This document shows, piece after piece, positions 10,576 to 21,842 of a stretch of 64,000 nt of DNA. Both the position numbers and the translations under genes were made by a program. Below the pieces are notes generated by a model. The model searched no databases, was not told where the DNA came from, and worked only from the letters and a program-made list of their open reading frames with translations. The DNA comes from Amaurobius ferox. Taxonomy: Eukaryota > Arthropoda > Arachnida > Araneae > Amaurobiidae. Positions within the stretch are counted from its first letter, which is position 1. Every line of letters begins with the position of its first letter. The DNA is taken from assembly GCA_951213105.1 (NCBI GenBank), contig OX578140.1, forward strand, positions 119,395,653-119,459,652, written 5' to 3'.

Positions 10576-11480
10576 TTAACCCTTTCGGGACAGCGGCATT
10601 TCGAAACTGCCTTGGCCCAAAGGACGGATGGCTTCGTTTCCGAACTGTTCCCAAAAGACGGCTAATTTTTTACGGTAAGCCTAACTCTCGAAAAAAATTC
10701 ACTAAAAATCACCCGTTCAGCACAGCATTCTACTTTTTTCAGGAAGAAAGGAAATACTTATTTTCTATTTGATGTATATTTTTCATACAAATTTTCTTTT
10801 ATCAAAATATTAAAAATTTTAGTGTATATATGTTTTAGGTACAGATGGATAATTCTTTGGCATGTCCTTCTGATTTTTTAAAACTGTACCACATATATGC
10901 GTATTCTTAACAACAAATACTTTGCGAGTACAGGAGAGGTAAAAAATTTATCCAAATACAAAGTATATCCTTTTCCTAAAAGTTCACTTAGAAGTGTTTT
11001 CACAACACGTTCTCCATACTCACAATCAGAACTTGATAATTCCGTGTCCTTTCCAGTATACACAAGGAAATTCCATATATAGCTTGATTCCGATTCTGAC
11101 AATTCCCAGCCTTCCTTTCCATGAGATTCATCAATGAACACATTTCTTCTAGGAGTGTATATAGATTTAAATTTTGGAACTAATGCATCTAACACGGGTT
11201 TCAATTTATCTAGGTTTTGGGCATTACTATCAAGAGTAAAATGAAGGTAACGTAATATTCCTATAAATAGATCGCGACTCATAACTGAATTGAAAAAAGG
11301 AGTACTGATAATTGGATTCTTAGAAAAATACATTTTAAGATTTGGTTTTCTGACAATGCTCGTCAAAACTACCAGTGCGAGAAACACATGAAATTCGTTT
11401 CTTGTCACAGGTGTAAATACATTTGAAGTAGGTGGCGTCTTCGATGTGGAAAGAGCAAGGAGATTTTTCTCCCATTTTAA
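10576..11480 (-). mobile_element. Decayed piggyBac transposon (left end and transposase region)
   Basis: TTAA at 10576-10579 is followed by CCCTTTCGGGACAGCGGC, the same terminus as the MITE at 8372, and the next 230 bp match that MITE. A minus-strand transposase lies behind it. No right-hand CCCTTT/TTAA end was found, so the element seems truncated on that side. Confidence 0.7.
10828..11460 (-). pseudogene. piggyBac transposase remnant (DDE_Tnp_1_7)
   Basis: The minus frame from about 11460 reads TPPTSNVFTPVTRNEFHVF, then SVMSRDLFIGILRYLHF, DKLKPVLDALVPKFKSIYTP and VFIDES, typical of the piggyBac core. VFIDES carries the first catalytic Asp. It then jumps to SYIWNFLVYTGKDTEL, so about 25 family residues around the usual LWKGRL-FKQY block are missing. 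LYLDKFFTSPVLAKYLL carries the second Asp of the LDNFYTS motif, with Asn changed to Lys. A one-base shift near 10890 moves the frame to GTVLKNQKDMPKNYP, the usual GT-R-NRK-P motif. The N-terminal domain and C-terminal zinc ring are absent. It is inactive. Confidence 0.85.
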
Positions 11481-11599
11481 TTGGTAATCTCCGTAATTGG
11501 ATCACCACGCTCCCCATAAAAAAGAAATTAAAAAAAAGTGAAAAAGTAGAAATGTGAAGAATGTTAAACAAACACATTCCCTCTTCCAACAGATAAAGC

Positions 11600-11878
11600 T
11601 TTTTTTAAACAGTTCTCATTTTTTTTTAAACTTAAAATTTTGTCAAATTATTCAATGTTTAGTATGCATCTGGTATGAAAAATACCAAAGATTTGAACTT
11701 TGTAATCATTTTTGCTCCAAAACCAATATTTAAAAATATAGTTTTCTGGACTAGGGTTATTTTGAGCCGCAGGAACTTAAATGTGTTTTTGTTGATTCTA
11801 CAAAACAGAGGATGATTGAAGGGAAATAGTTGTGTCTAGATTAGCTCATTGCATTAGCTTTGATAATATATAGGCTAA
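11600..11878 (+). repeat. Dispersed repeat family F1, copy 3 (left part)
   Basis: Similarity to 10290-10570 runs through AACCAATATTTAAAAATATAG and CAAAACAGAGGATGATTG. Its last 100 bases also match 62090-62210 (GGATGAT, GTTGTGT, CATTGCAT, GCTTTGAT). The copy continues at 14087-14162 and 19972-20600 after two insertions. Confidence 0.65.
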
Positions 11879-14086
11879 CTTATTTCCAGTGGCGGCTCGT
11901 GGGCGATATGTCAAGGGGGGCGCTCATCTATGTATTTATGCCTATATTTGTGTTAGTGATTATATATATATATATAAAGTATGTGTATATGCATATATGT
12001 ATTTTGGGCATAGAGACGGATGTATTAAGAATGTATTAAGTAAGGGTCAGATGTGTTAAATAAAATAACATACCTTTCACCTGTTCGCTCATTCATGAAA
12101 TTCCTGGACACGTGGACGCTTCCCTCCTGGTAAAAGCATTATATAGTCCTAATTTACATTAAAGTAAAATTGTGGGGGCTAGTTAAACTAAAAGTTACAC
12201 CCAGGGGGGTTGACTAAAAAATTGGCATATTCTAGTGATAAGTACAGGTAGTTCAGACACTATAGCCATCAGTAAAATCAAAATCTGTGGATTAGGAGGT
12301 GAGATGGGAAATTGGGGGGGGGGGGGAGTAACTGAAGTAAAAGTTACGCTCAGGGATTTGTCAAGTTTAAAGATGCATATTCAGGTGACATGTACAAATG
12401 TTGCTGAGATTATAGTCACCAGCAGAATCAAAATCACTCAATTAGGAACTGATATGTAAAATTGTGGGAACTAGTTAAACTAAAAGTTACGCCCAGGGAG
12501 TTGACACTAAAAACGCATGTATACTATATCCATCAAATATATATATCAAGGTGAGACTTACATATGGTGCAGACTACAACCATCAGCAGAATCAAAATCG
12601 CCCAATTGGAAGGTGAGATGGGAAATTTGAGGGGGGGGGGGGAGGGGACTAACTGAAGTAAAAGTTACATTCAGACCATTGTCATAACAAAGATGCATAT
12701 CTAAGTGATATGTATAAATGGTGCAGAGACTATAGCCACTAGCAGAACTACAATCACTCAATTAGTAAACGAAATTAAAAATTGTGGGGCTAGTTAAACT
12801 AAAAATTACGCCCAGGGGGCTGGCACAAAGTATGTATATTCAGGTAACATGTACAGAGGGTTCAGAGATTATAACCATTATCAGAATCAAAATCGCTTAA
12901 TTAGAAACCGAGATAAGATATTTGGGGGCTACCTCAAATAAAATTTACACCCAATGGGTATCTGAGCAGCATAATCTCCAGCTGGGATCAAACGTTCGAA
13001 GGAAATGACATCAGATAAAAGGATAATGTTGAAAATCTAATTTTAGAGTATTTTTTAACAAATATTAGAATTTCTTTAATTATTAGGTATTTTGAATGTT
13101 AAAGCTGAAAAAGTAAAGCATCTGAATAGGTCAAGTGATCCCTCGAACTAAATGTCTGAAACAACACATTTCTGAAAGTGTCACTAAAAATAACCTATCG
13201 GTCACGGGTATGCCAAAAATTGGAAACTGACGTTTAAAGAATTAATTTTAAATCAAACATATTGGAATTCATCGCCAGAAGATCAGCCAGAGCACAAAAA
13301 TGCCACAAATCAGAAATGACCTCTTTCCCGAAGGACATAACCACACTACGTTAGAAATGACATAATGCGAAACAACTTCAATATGTAAGACAGCAAGCTG
13401 GATAAAGTGATCCCTCAAACTCAAACAACACATTTTACTCACGATAATCAGAAACCCTTAAAATATAATAAATAATCCCCACCACCACCACCACACACAC
13501 ATTTAATCCACTCACTTGTTCAAATGTTTATTTAAACTTCCAAATTCATTCATAAAAAAAAAAAAAGACGAGAAAGAGAACAACACACATTCTTAAATGT
13601 AGAAAATTGAAGTCATATTAGCGAAACCGAACCAATTTGAGATGTCCCTCTTCTTGTTTTACTACTCTTCTATTTCTTTTTGGCAAGAAGCACTCACAAA
13701 ACACGACACATAACAAGTTCTAAAACTGCAATGTCTGTTTTTTTTATGCCAAATTTCTAATATTGTTCCTATACCATTCGTTTGCTCATGAGAAGCCAAT
13801 GAAAGGGACGTGGCTTTAAGAAATATCGTTGTATTTTCCCCTATGTGTTGCAAATTTGATGCACTACAGATTTTGTGGATCTCCCATCCTCACAAAAGCT
13901 ATAGTACTGTCATCTAGTGACATATTGCATCACTATTCTCAATTCAATTGAATTGAAAATCAAGATTTTTTTTTCAAGAGAAATTGGGATAAATCTATAT
14001 AGCTAAAAAAATAATTTGGGGTGTTTTCTCAAGGGTGCCACACGTCCCAGCCCCCCCCCCCCCCAATGACCGCTCCTGCTTATTTC
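11879..14086. mobile_element. Non-autonomous hAT transposon with tandem-repeat body
   Basis: The element runs from CAGTGGCGGCTCGTG at 11887 to a complementary end CAATGACCGCTCCTG at 14078. It is flanked by a perfect 8-bp duplication CTTATTTC (11879-11886 and 14079-14086). No transposase motif was found in its 2.2 kb. The body is a tandem array at 12165-12960, followed by unique-looking sequence with short A-rich and C-rich runs. A minus open frame at 13662-13853 is not convincing. Confidence 0.85.
12165..12960 (+). repeat. Higher-order tandem array (about 145-bp units, A/B alternation)
   Basis: Five to six units each contain AAAGTTACRCYCAG, a GCATAT-CAGGTGA block, ACTATAGCCATCAGCAGAATC and CAATTAGGA. 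Units starting near 12172, 12465 and 12785 carry CTAGTTAAACTAAAAG. Units near 12312 and 12640 carry ACTAACTGAAGTAAAAG preceded by a G-run of 10-13 (12317 and 12632). The alternation implies duplication of a dimer of about 300 bp. Confidence 0.8.
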
Positions 14087-14162
14087 TCTCATATTATTTA
14101 ATTACTGCCTTTAGCAACCAGCCCTATCATTTAAAAAAAAGTTTTTAAACTTGCAATTCCTT
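14087..14162 (+). repeat. Family F1, middle part between hAT and LINE
   Basis: TCTCATATTATTTAATTAC and CCAGCCCTAT match 62234-62270 almost base for base, so this short stretch is the repeat into which both neighbours inserted. It ends in the LINE target TTGCAATTCCTT (14151-14162). Confidence 0.75.
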
Positions 14163-14265
14163 GAATGAATGAATGAATGAATGAAATAAAGGTGGGTGGC
14201 TCAAAAAGAGCCCAGCACATCGACCAGAGGTCTATTGTACTACCCCAAAAAGAAAACGAAGATCC
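14163..14265 (-). repeat. LINE 3' UTR with ATTC-repeat tail
   Basis: On the minus strand it follows the ORF2 stop and ends in about five ATTC units (GAAT on the + strand, 14163-14181). LINE copy 2 has the same 3' UTR (CAAGAGAGCCCAGCAC) and a shorter repeat tail at 50122. A short simple-repeat tail instead of poly(A) is typical of LOA/I-type LINEs. Confidence 0.8.
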
Positions 14266-16794
14266 CTAAGAAAAGAGACCAGTAGCCGATGCGAAAATAA
14301 GCAGGCACTTGACAGGAATGTCGTTCAGCTCCCAGGGTTCAATCACATGACGACCAATGTGTTCGAATCTGTGAGCAGAGTAGGCCTCACATTCACATAG
14401 AATGTGAGCTGCAGTTTCTTCGCTGTAATTGCAGCCTCTGCAAAGCGAGTCCTTGGAGACACCCATGATATTAAGATGTCTCTTGAGGGTGCAGTGCCCA
14501 GTAAGGAGCCCAACAGCTCTCCTGATGCCAGTTCTACTGAGCCTGAAAAGTTCCTTTTGACGTGTACTAGGGCAATTGCAGTTGAGGATTTTCGCTTGCC
14601 TTTGTCCCTTAGTGTCACGCCAGTTCTTACATTGAAGCTTCCTGAAGATGTCATAGACAATTCTTCTGATAAGATCATTGGGAATACCCAAGGCCGGCTC
14701 AGGGCCCACAAAAGGAGTACTAGAGCCTTTCCTAGCAAGTTCGTCTGCCAATTCGTTGCCAGGAATGCCCGAATGACCAAGCACCCAGTACAGAATGACA
14801 TTATTATTACTAGCAATTTTACAGAGTGCATTATAACATTCCCAGACAAGGGAAGACGTCACAGTGAACTTCCCCAGAGCCATAAGAGCAGCCTGGCTGT
14901 CAGAACAAATGAAAATCTGGCTATTCTCATACTTTCTGTCATAGCAAATTCTACAACACATAAGAATGTCAAATACTTCAGCCTGAAAGACAGTAGTAAA
15001 ATTGCCAAGCGGATAAGATAGCTCAGTGCCATCATCAGGGCAACAGACACCAGCACCAGTACTTGTGCCAATCTTCGAGCCATCAGTGTACCATACAAAA
15101 CATTTCAGTTTATTGTAGGTCGGAGTCCTCTTCCATTCATCCCGCGAGGGGACAAGAATTTCATAAGGCTTATCAAACGTAAATTTGACATGTATGCCAT
15201 CAGGTGGCATACAGAAATAAGGATGCCTAGCAACATTACTGTTAAGTTCGCCCCAAGATAGATACCTTGAGTAATCTTTCCAGTGTTTCAGATATTTGAG
15301 TCTGTTCATGCAGATAAGTGCCTCTGCTTCAATACGCATATAAAGCGGATGCAAACCAAGTAAAAGTTCAAGAGATGCAGTAGGAGTGGTTTTCATGCAA
15401 CCAGAAATTGCAATGCACACCATCCTTTGAATTTTAACTAAATCAAGTTTAGCAGTTTCACTTCTAATTCTGGACCACCAAACAATGGATCCATAAGAAA
15501 TGATAGGACAGACTATCATCGAGTAAATCCAATGGATAGCTCTGGGATTTAAGCCCCAGGTTTTCCCAATAGCATTCCTACAAGACCAGAAGATTCTTCT
15601 GGCTTTAGTCGTGCAGTAGTCCAAGTGTCTCTTCCAATTGAGTTCCTTGTCAAAATAAATTCCCAAGAATTTAACCTCCTTGGAGCAAATAAGCTTCTGT
15701 CCAAAGAAGCAAATATTCCCAAGATTAAGTATGCGTTTCCTTGTAAACGCAACTAAAGCAGTCTTCTGCGGATTAACCGTATGGCCTGCATTTTTACACC
15801 ATGTTTCAACCCTCCTGAGAGCAGTAGACATCATGTCAGAGACAGTGTTGCCAAATTTACCCCTGGCAATGATGACAACATCGTCAGCATATCCAACGCA
15901 AGAGACGCCAGAGATATTGATGCTTTCCAAAAGAGAGTCCACAACTAAACACCAGAGAATTGGTGAGAGCACACCTCCTTGTGGACAGCCCGAAAGTGCA
16001 TGCACAGTCATACTATCACCAAGTAAAGATGCACAGATATACCTGTTAGATAACAGGTTCTTGATCCAATAAGAGATCGTGGTATCAACACCTTTTCTGT
16101 CAAGAGCAACAAGAATGGTGTCGATGGATACCTTATCAAAGGCACCTTCAATGTCAAGAAAGGTAGCAAGAGCAATTTCCTTGGCATTGAGATTTCTCTC
16201 TAAAATAAAGGAGAGACTGTAAAGATCAGTGTCCGTAGATTTGCCTGGTTGATAGGCATGTTGAGAATTAGACAAGGGCTTAGAGGCCAGAATCACTTCC
16301 CTTAAATACCTATCAATAAGCTTTTCAATAGTCTTTAAAAGAAAAGACGTAAGGCTGATAGGCTTAAAATATTTGGCCTGATAATAATTGTCCTTTCCAA
16401 TTTTCGGAATGAAGATTACCTTAGTATGCCTCCACGCATTTGGTATATGACCTAAGGCAATACAGGCTCTGTAGATACTGCAGAGAATGGGAGCAAGCAC
16501 CTCAATTCCCTCCTGGAGAAGAATTGGAATGATGCCATCAGTTCCCGGAGTTTTATAGGGTTTATGGGAATTAATTGCCCATTTAACCCTATCAAGAGTA
16601 ACAATGCTCCTAGCTATGTTCCAGCTATTGTCATCAGACAAGGACGTGGAGCAAGCAATACCACTGTCACACTGAACATAAGGATAGGAAACCGGAAAGT
16701 GAACCCTGAACAACTCAGTCAGGGTCTCTTCACCAGTAACAGTAAAGTCACCATTGGACTTCTTGACAGTGTTAAGTTTACAATTTCTGTTCAA
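14266..16794 (-). pseudogene. LINE ORF2, reverse transcriptase-RNase H-zinc knuckle part
   Basis: This 842-residue frame is uninterrupted. RT signatures in order are YKTPGTDGIIPILLQEG, VIFIPKIGKD, KPISLTSFLLKTIEKLIDR, GAFDKVSIDTI, GCPQGGVLSPILW and the catalytic GYADDVVI (YADD at 15880-15891). RNase H follows with WYTDGSKIGTSTGAG, FICSDSQAALMALGK and GHSGIPGNELADELA, which keep the D, E, D, D set. The C-terminus has CRGCNYSEETAAHILCEC, a CCHC knuckle. The protein would copy the element RNA at a nicked target. The first Met is not the true start: an open endonuclease frame lies upstream and was joined to it before a tandem expansion at 16800-16875 broke it. Overlapping + strand frames are shadows. 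Confidence 0.9.
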
Positions 16795-16799
16795 CAGAA

Positions 16800-16880
16800 A
16801 GTTACAATTCTTAGTTAAGTTTAGTTTACAATTCTTCGTTTAGTTTACAATTCTTCGTTCTTAGTTTAAGTTTACAATTC
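16800..16880 (-). repeat. Short tandem expansion that breaks LINE ORF2
   Basis: The unit AAGAATTGTAAACTTAA (minus strand) occurs about four times with small variations, between the end of the endonuclease frame and the start of the RT frame. The downstream codons AATTGTAAACTTAACACT belong to the normal ORF2. LINE copy 2 lacks the expansion at 55440-55490. It introduces stops and a frame change. Confidence 0.75.
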
Positions 16881-17987
16881 TTTTTTCAACTTAACAAGTT
16901 TTGCAATGGCAGGGGCATCATTAATACCTTCGCAGTACGTTCTCCAAGAATTTCTCTTGGCATCTCTGACTACTTTATTATAGGAGGTGAGGGCAGATTT
17001 ATAAGTCTGCCAATCACCATTCTTCTTAGCTCTATTAAAGAGCTTCCTGCATTTCCCACGCAACTGGCTGAGCTCATTAGACCACCAAGGAACTATCCTT
17101 GGGGAGTCAGCAATAGTGGTTCTGCAGTTCCTATGGAAAGTATGGATGATGGCCTGTTGCACAGAGTCAACAGCCAAATCCAGGGTTTCAATAGAGGAAT
17201 ACTCACCGTTGTGATGAGCCAAATTGGCCCTGAGATCATCTTTGTAGGAACCCCAATTAGTCTTCCTAGGGTTCCTACCCTTGTCCTCTATGGATTTTAC
17301 AGGAACTTTAACAGAAAAAGAAATTAATTGATGGTCAGACAAGGATATATCATCTGAAACCTTCCAATTAATTACCAACTCAAAAGCAGGACTATTGCTT
17401 AAGCTAATATCAATAACTTCGCGACATTTTACAGTCACGAAGGTAGGAGTATTACCCTTATTAAGTAAATAAAGCTTATGGAGAAGGATCTGTTCTAAAA
17501 GATCATCACCCCTACAGTTGCAATTACTACTGCCCCAAACAGTGTTATGGGCATTTGCATCGCAACCAATGATCATTTTTCTACTATTACAGTAATCAGT
17601 AAGATTAATAATAATCTTAGAAAGAGTTTCCTTATCTTCATAAGGAAGATAGGCAGAAGCAAAGATGTATTCCATCATATGTTCATCAGTTTTAAGTTTC
17701 ACACTGATGGCAACATTGTCACCATCAAGGAAATTGACCAGATGAACGGCATTGAGCTTGTTGCTGACAGCAATACAGGCTCTGGGTCTGGTACAGGATG
17801 TGTCATAAAAGACATTGAATCCTTTGATCCCTAGACCCAAAATCTTTCCATTACAGGTCCAGGGTTCTTGGATAAGAGCAATATCGGCTCTACCATTGAA
17901 AAGCCTTTTGCTAAGAATAGCAGAGGCAGATCGACTATGATGCAGATTAATTTGCACGATGTTAAGACAGCCCATAAACAAAAACAA
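16872..17987 (-). pseudogene. LINE ORF2, apurinic-like endonuclease part
   Basis: The 371-residue frame starts MFLFMGCLNIVQINLHHSRS about 33 bases after the ORF1 stop. Exo_endo_phos signatures are visible: NIVQINLHHS (N-terminal Asn), LIQEPW (catalytic Glu), ASAYLPYED, IIGCDANAHNTVWGS (Asp/Asn pair) and SDHQLISFSV (terminal Asp-His). These residues nick the genomic target. A basic linker (WWSNELSQLRGKCRKLFNRAK) leads to the RT. The frame ends at KLVKLKKEL because of the tandem expansion. LINE copy 2 carries the same domain at 56567-55600 in pieces. Confidence 0.9.
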
Positions 17988-18020
17988 GAAAAGGGCAGAG
18001 AAAACCTAGGAGAGAGAGGC

Positions 18021-19230
18021 TCACCTAGTATCATGACAATGATCAGCATCAAGCATGATATCATTGTCAAAGTCCTTCATGCGTTTTTCCAACTCGTCAT
18101 CCGAAATCGGAGGGTTAGCATGAAGTGTAACATCAGAACCAGAAGCAATTTCTAGATCATTAAGTTTAGGTATCATAGTCTCAAGACTACCAATACTTAC
18201 CTGAGAGGAGGTCGCCCGGTCTACTGGCTGTTCCTCCATCTCCATCTTCCCTTTAGGCTTTTCGTTTGGATCACGAAGAATCTTAAAGACTCCACGGTCC
18301 AAACCGGTGAATGCACCTAGGTCAGCTTTGCGAATCACTTCCGCAGCCTCCGAATCCACCTCGAAGATCTATCTTACAGAGTGGGGTTCCACAAAATTTT
18401 GCAGAACACGCCACTCCTCAGACTTCAGCTCCGGGTTGAAACGGTTCAGCCGTTTCAGCAAAACACTCGGCTCCTTAGTGTATGGTTTTGAATGCCACCT
18501 TGACAGGTTTGGGAAGGTCATTAGCACTCAAGACTATAAGTGCCTCTCCCAAAACCTGACTGTCATTATGGAAGGTTCTCTTGACCCATTCCACAGTATT
18601 TGCATCATTGCAATGAAGAACCAAAGCTCCAGCGTTTGAGCTGAAGACATGGATCTTCGGAAGTTGCTCACCAGTGGGGATCTCATCTATTTTATCGAGA
18701 GTCACCAACTGGATGATATCAACCTCTTCCTTGCTCAGCTTACTAGAAGGGAAGGACTTCTTGATGATAGCCATCTTAATAATCTGGACCGCCTGAGCGT
18801 ATGTTCCAGGTTGGATGTCCGTCCTTGATCTCTTCTTGACGACTAGATCTCTTGGAGAAGGTGTGGCTCCTACCGACCTAAGTCGTTTGGTACCTCCAAC
18901 TTTCTCAGTGACAGTGCCAGCTTTTGCAAGCCTCTGGTCCAACTGCTTAGGCATGCGCCTCCTCCTGCACCTCTGTGCTTTGGTGAGTATACCCTGCGTC
19001 ACAGCTATGGTTTCAGTGTGTCGGTTACCGAGGTTCGCGACTCCACTTCCTTTCACAGCCGGACTGCAGGCTTCCTCCTTTTTGCCAAGATCCAACCCCA
19101 GAGGTGTTGTTTCAATGGTTGATTGGGAGACATCCGAAGATGAACCCAATCCTTTCATCACTCCTTCACCTATGCTGCTGCAGCACGGAGAACCAGGAAA
19201 ACTCGAAAAAGTCCTATCTGATTTCTCCAT
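18021..19230 (-). pseudogene. LINE ORF1 (DUF4780-like nucleic-acid-binding protein)
   Basis: The likely start is the Met at 19230 (MEKSDRTFSSFPGS). A basic segment (AQRCRRRRMPKQLDQRLAK, then KRLRSVGATPSPRDLVVKKR) precedes a domain with IIKMAIIKKSFPSSKLSKEE, LDKIDEIPTGEQLPKIHVF, GALVLHCNDANTVEWVKR and VLSANDLPKPVKVAF. This pattern matches the DUF4780 domain found in ORF1 of arthropod LINEs. A small deletion near 18480 shifts the frame. After it, EPSVLL..FNPELKSEEWRV continues to a TAG near 18372 where LINE copy 2 has TGG. The acidic C-terminal tail ends near 18021. It presumably binds the element RNA. The family match is from memory of the pattern. Confidence 0.8.
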
Positions 19231-19959
19231 GCTGTAACCATAAGAGAGAGATAAACCACAGATTACTTCCAGTTCGATCGAAGCCCCCGCTAGGCCTCGT
19301 CTCCCCACACTTTTCTGGCATGAAAAGTGTAACCGCCGGAGTCATTCGCAAAGCTAGATGATAAGGAGCGGGCCATAACGTGCACCAGGTACACAGGGTC
19401 CAGGGATCAGCAAGGATCCAAGGGGGATTTCTTGATATGAAACGCTCCCCACCATCCAACCAACGCAACCAAGGGACTCGACCTCTGGAACCGTTTACTA
19501 CAAACGTTTCTTGAAAGCAATTCTACAGATGCACGCCGCTTTGCCCTTTTCGCCACACAACCACCTGGTCCCGTTCCCGAGCCCAAACGGTATACCTTAC
19601 GGCAGAGGCTGAAGAGTGGTACTAAGGCCCATAAGGCAGAAGTGAAGTTTACTAGGGGCTTGGCATTGATGCAATCTGCAGCTAGAAGAAAAAGTTTGCT
19701 CGGGTACCTCGGGATTGCAACACCCGTATCCACAAAAGAAATGGATCCCTGAGGATTTTACAGAGTGAGACTAAGTGCCTCACTTCCAACCCTCAACCTG
19801 GAGGACCAGGATGCCTCATTTTGTCTGGAACCTCACCTTCGACCTTTCCGGCAAGGGAGACCCTACCAGTAGCCGAAGCTACCGCCGGCATAGCTCTTAG
19901 GATCATCGGAACACTCAAGCTCCACCACCCCGTCAAGGCGCAGGCATCAGTTAGTGGAG
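19231..19959 (-). other. LINE 5' UTR
   Basis: This 730-bp GC-richer leader precedes ORF1 and is bounded by the TSD. Its completeness suggests that an internal promoter of the element lies here, as in other full-length LINEs. No core motif was assigned. Minus frames at 19214-19733 are not supported as genes. Confidence 0.65.
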
Positions 19960-19971
19960 TTGCAATTCCTT

Positions 19972-20600
19972 TCTTACAGTAGCTGTCGATCGTGCGTCTC
20001 TGAGACGCAAGTTATAGATAACGTGGCAGTTCATAACGTAATTGTCGGTCACACACCTCCGTTACATGCGCAAATCATGGTTAAGTGTGAAAGCCCCAGG
20101 CCGTCCGGCTCGTCCAGACATGAAGTGTTCATCTTGTACCTCAGCTATGCCTTCAAGTTATGGCTAACGATGTAGTTCATGAAGTAGCTGTTTATCGCAT
20201 GTCTCCGTTACGCATTCAAGTCATGATTAACGGTGCAGTTCATGAAGTAGCTGTAAATCGCACACCTCAGCTACATGCATAAGTTACGGCTAATGGTACA
20301 GTTCATGAAGTAGCTATCTATCTCAGCTATGCACGCAAGTTACAGCTAACAATGTAGTTCATGAAGTAGCGTTCGATCGCTCACCTCAGTTACATGCATA
20401 AGTCGTTGCTAGCAGTGCAGTTCATGGAGTAGATGTCAATCGCACGCTTTCGATACTTGCACAAGTCATTGCTAACGGTGCAGTTGATGAAGTAACTGTC
20501 AATCGCACACCTCAGCTACGCTCGCAAGTCATGGCTAATGGTACAGTTGAAGAAGTAGCTGCCTATCGTGTTTTCGATTGCAATGCGGGCACATAGATAA
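19972..20600 (+). repeat. 62-bp satellite array at the end of family F1
   Basis: About ten diverged units follow the consensus GTAGCTGTCAATCGCACACC-TCAGCTACATGCA-AAGTCATGGCTAACGGTGCAGTTCATGAA. The marker GTTCATGAAGTAG recurs near 20175, 20236, 20298, 20356, 20421, 20483 and 20544, so the period is 58-65 bp. Two related units occur at 62280-62430. Near 20096 one unit holds GGCCGTCCGGCTCGTC, which also appears inside the SINE at 36036. Confidence 0.9.
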
Positions 20601-21102
20601 TGATATGGTTGCTGTATATAAAATGGATCACGTTTTATTAGTGGGTGCATGCCGCGTTCGCTATATGTAATAATGACAATTCCACTGCATGTAATAAAGA
20701 TATACACGCTGCACGGGAGCATTCAATCTGCATAGATTTGAAATAGCTGTCAATCATGTTCCCGCTCACTATGAGTGTTCAAGGCTAACAGGTAAATACT
20801 TTTCACAAATTCACAAAATAAATTGGCTTTTATTAGCAAATAAATTGACTTTTATTAGCATTATTTGCTTTAAGCCCGCTGTACGGGTACATACAATCCT
20901 TGTACTTTACAAGCAGTAACTACTAACTTACCAGCTAGACTTTTGCTCTTAACGTACTATCTTATTTTATTCTACAGTTCTTCAAAATTTTAAAATGTGA
21001 TTTTGAGCTTTTCGGATTATTTTTTTGTTAATTATATTAAGTTTTTCTTTTTCTGTTTATATAAATTAGTTTAAAAATGAAACTGACATTTTTCTAACAC
21101 AC
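20601..21102. other. Unassigned sequence after the satellite
   Basis: Decayed satellite-like words (AGCTGTCAATCATG at about 20746) occur up to 20790. AT-rich sequence without recognisable features follows. Confidence 0.4.
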
Positions 21103-21842
21103 ACATACACTAGGGTGACCAATCCTCCCGTATTTTCCGGGAACTTCCATATTTGAGATTTTTTTTTTTGATCCTCCCGCTTCCTGTATTGACCTTCTAT
21201 TTCTCTATATTTCTTTAAAAAGCGAAAACGCAAAATTTGAATTATATTTTATTCCCGCGAAATACATTCCTGTATAAATGGTAGGATTGGGATTTATTTT
21301 CACTTTGTTTATTGTCGGAGACGTGAGCGCGACTATGTGTAAATAATTTGCGTGAAAAAAGAACAAACAAATAAATGCATCAAACCTTAATTAGATTTTA
21401 GGCTTTGTTTTAAGCATCCCTGGGTCAAATACCCATACTGAAAGAATTTTTTCGCTGATCAACAAATGGACTGATCAGAGAAATCAAAGCAGCTTACAAT
21501 TACAACTGATTAAGTCAAAGCTAATGATAACAATTAATTATGACTATATAGTTGTAAAGAGTTTTTAAAATTTGCACAAGAAAATAACAAAATGCTTAGT
21601 TCTGCAGCATCAGTGGACAAATGCGTATAAATTAGTACTAAGAAACATGCAAATTTGTACATTTGTATTCCATATTGTGTCCTGTATATAATATACATTG
21701 TAAATTAATTGTTTTGCTTATTATTATCCATTTCATGAACATTTTCTGGAGCGACAGTTCGTTACGCTACGCCATGCTGCTAAAAATTTGTCGAGACTAA
21801 ATCTCCCTTAAATTCATGGCCGAAAGTTGGTCACCCTAACAG

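Larger units (their letters stand above)
14151..19971 (-). mobile_element. Full-length LINE (LOA/I-like), copy 1, 12-bp TSD
   Basis: The element lies on the minus strand between two copies of TTGCAATTCCTT (14151-14162 and 19960-19971). The element is therefore about 5.8 kb (14163-19959) and complete at its 5' end. Order on the minus strand: a GC-richer 5' UTR (19959-19231), ORF1 (19230-18021), ORF2 with apurinic endonuclease, reverse transcriptase, RNase H and a C-terminal CCHC-type knuckle (17987-14266), then a short 3' UTR ending in an ATTC repeat. ORF1 is frameshifted with a nonsense codon, and ORF2 is broken by a small tandem expansion, so it is inactive. The RNase H domain and the GGVLSPILWCLVVD motif suggest the LOA or I group over R1 or Jockey; the clade is an inference. 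Confidence 0.9.

Noticed and set aside
12165..12960. CRISPR array
   Set aside because: The genome is eukaryotic, the units are about 145 bp without short repeat/unique spacer alternation, and the array lies within hAT ends.
14404..15021. + strand protein of 205 residues
   Set aside because: It lies antisense to the LINE RNase H/RT frame and has no motif of its own; it is a shadow.
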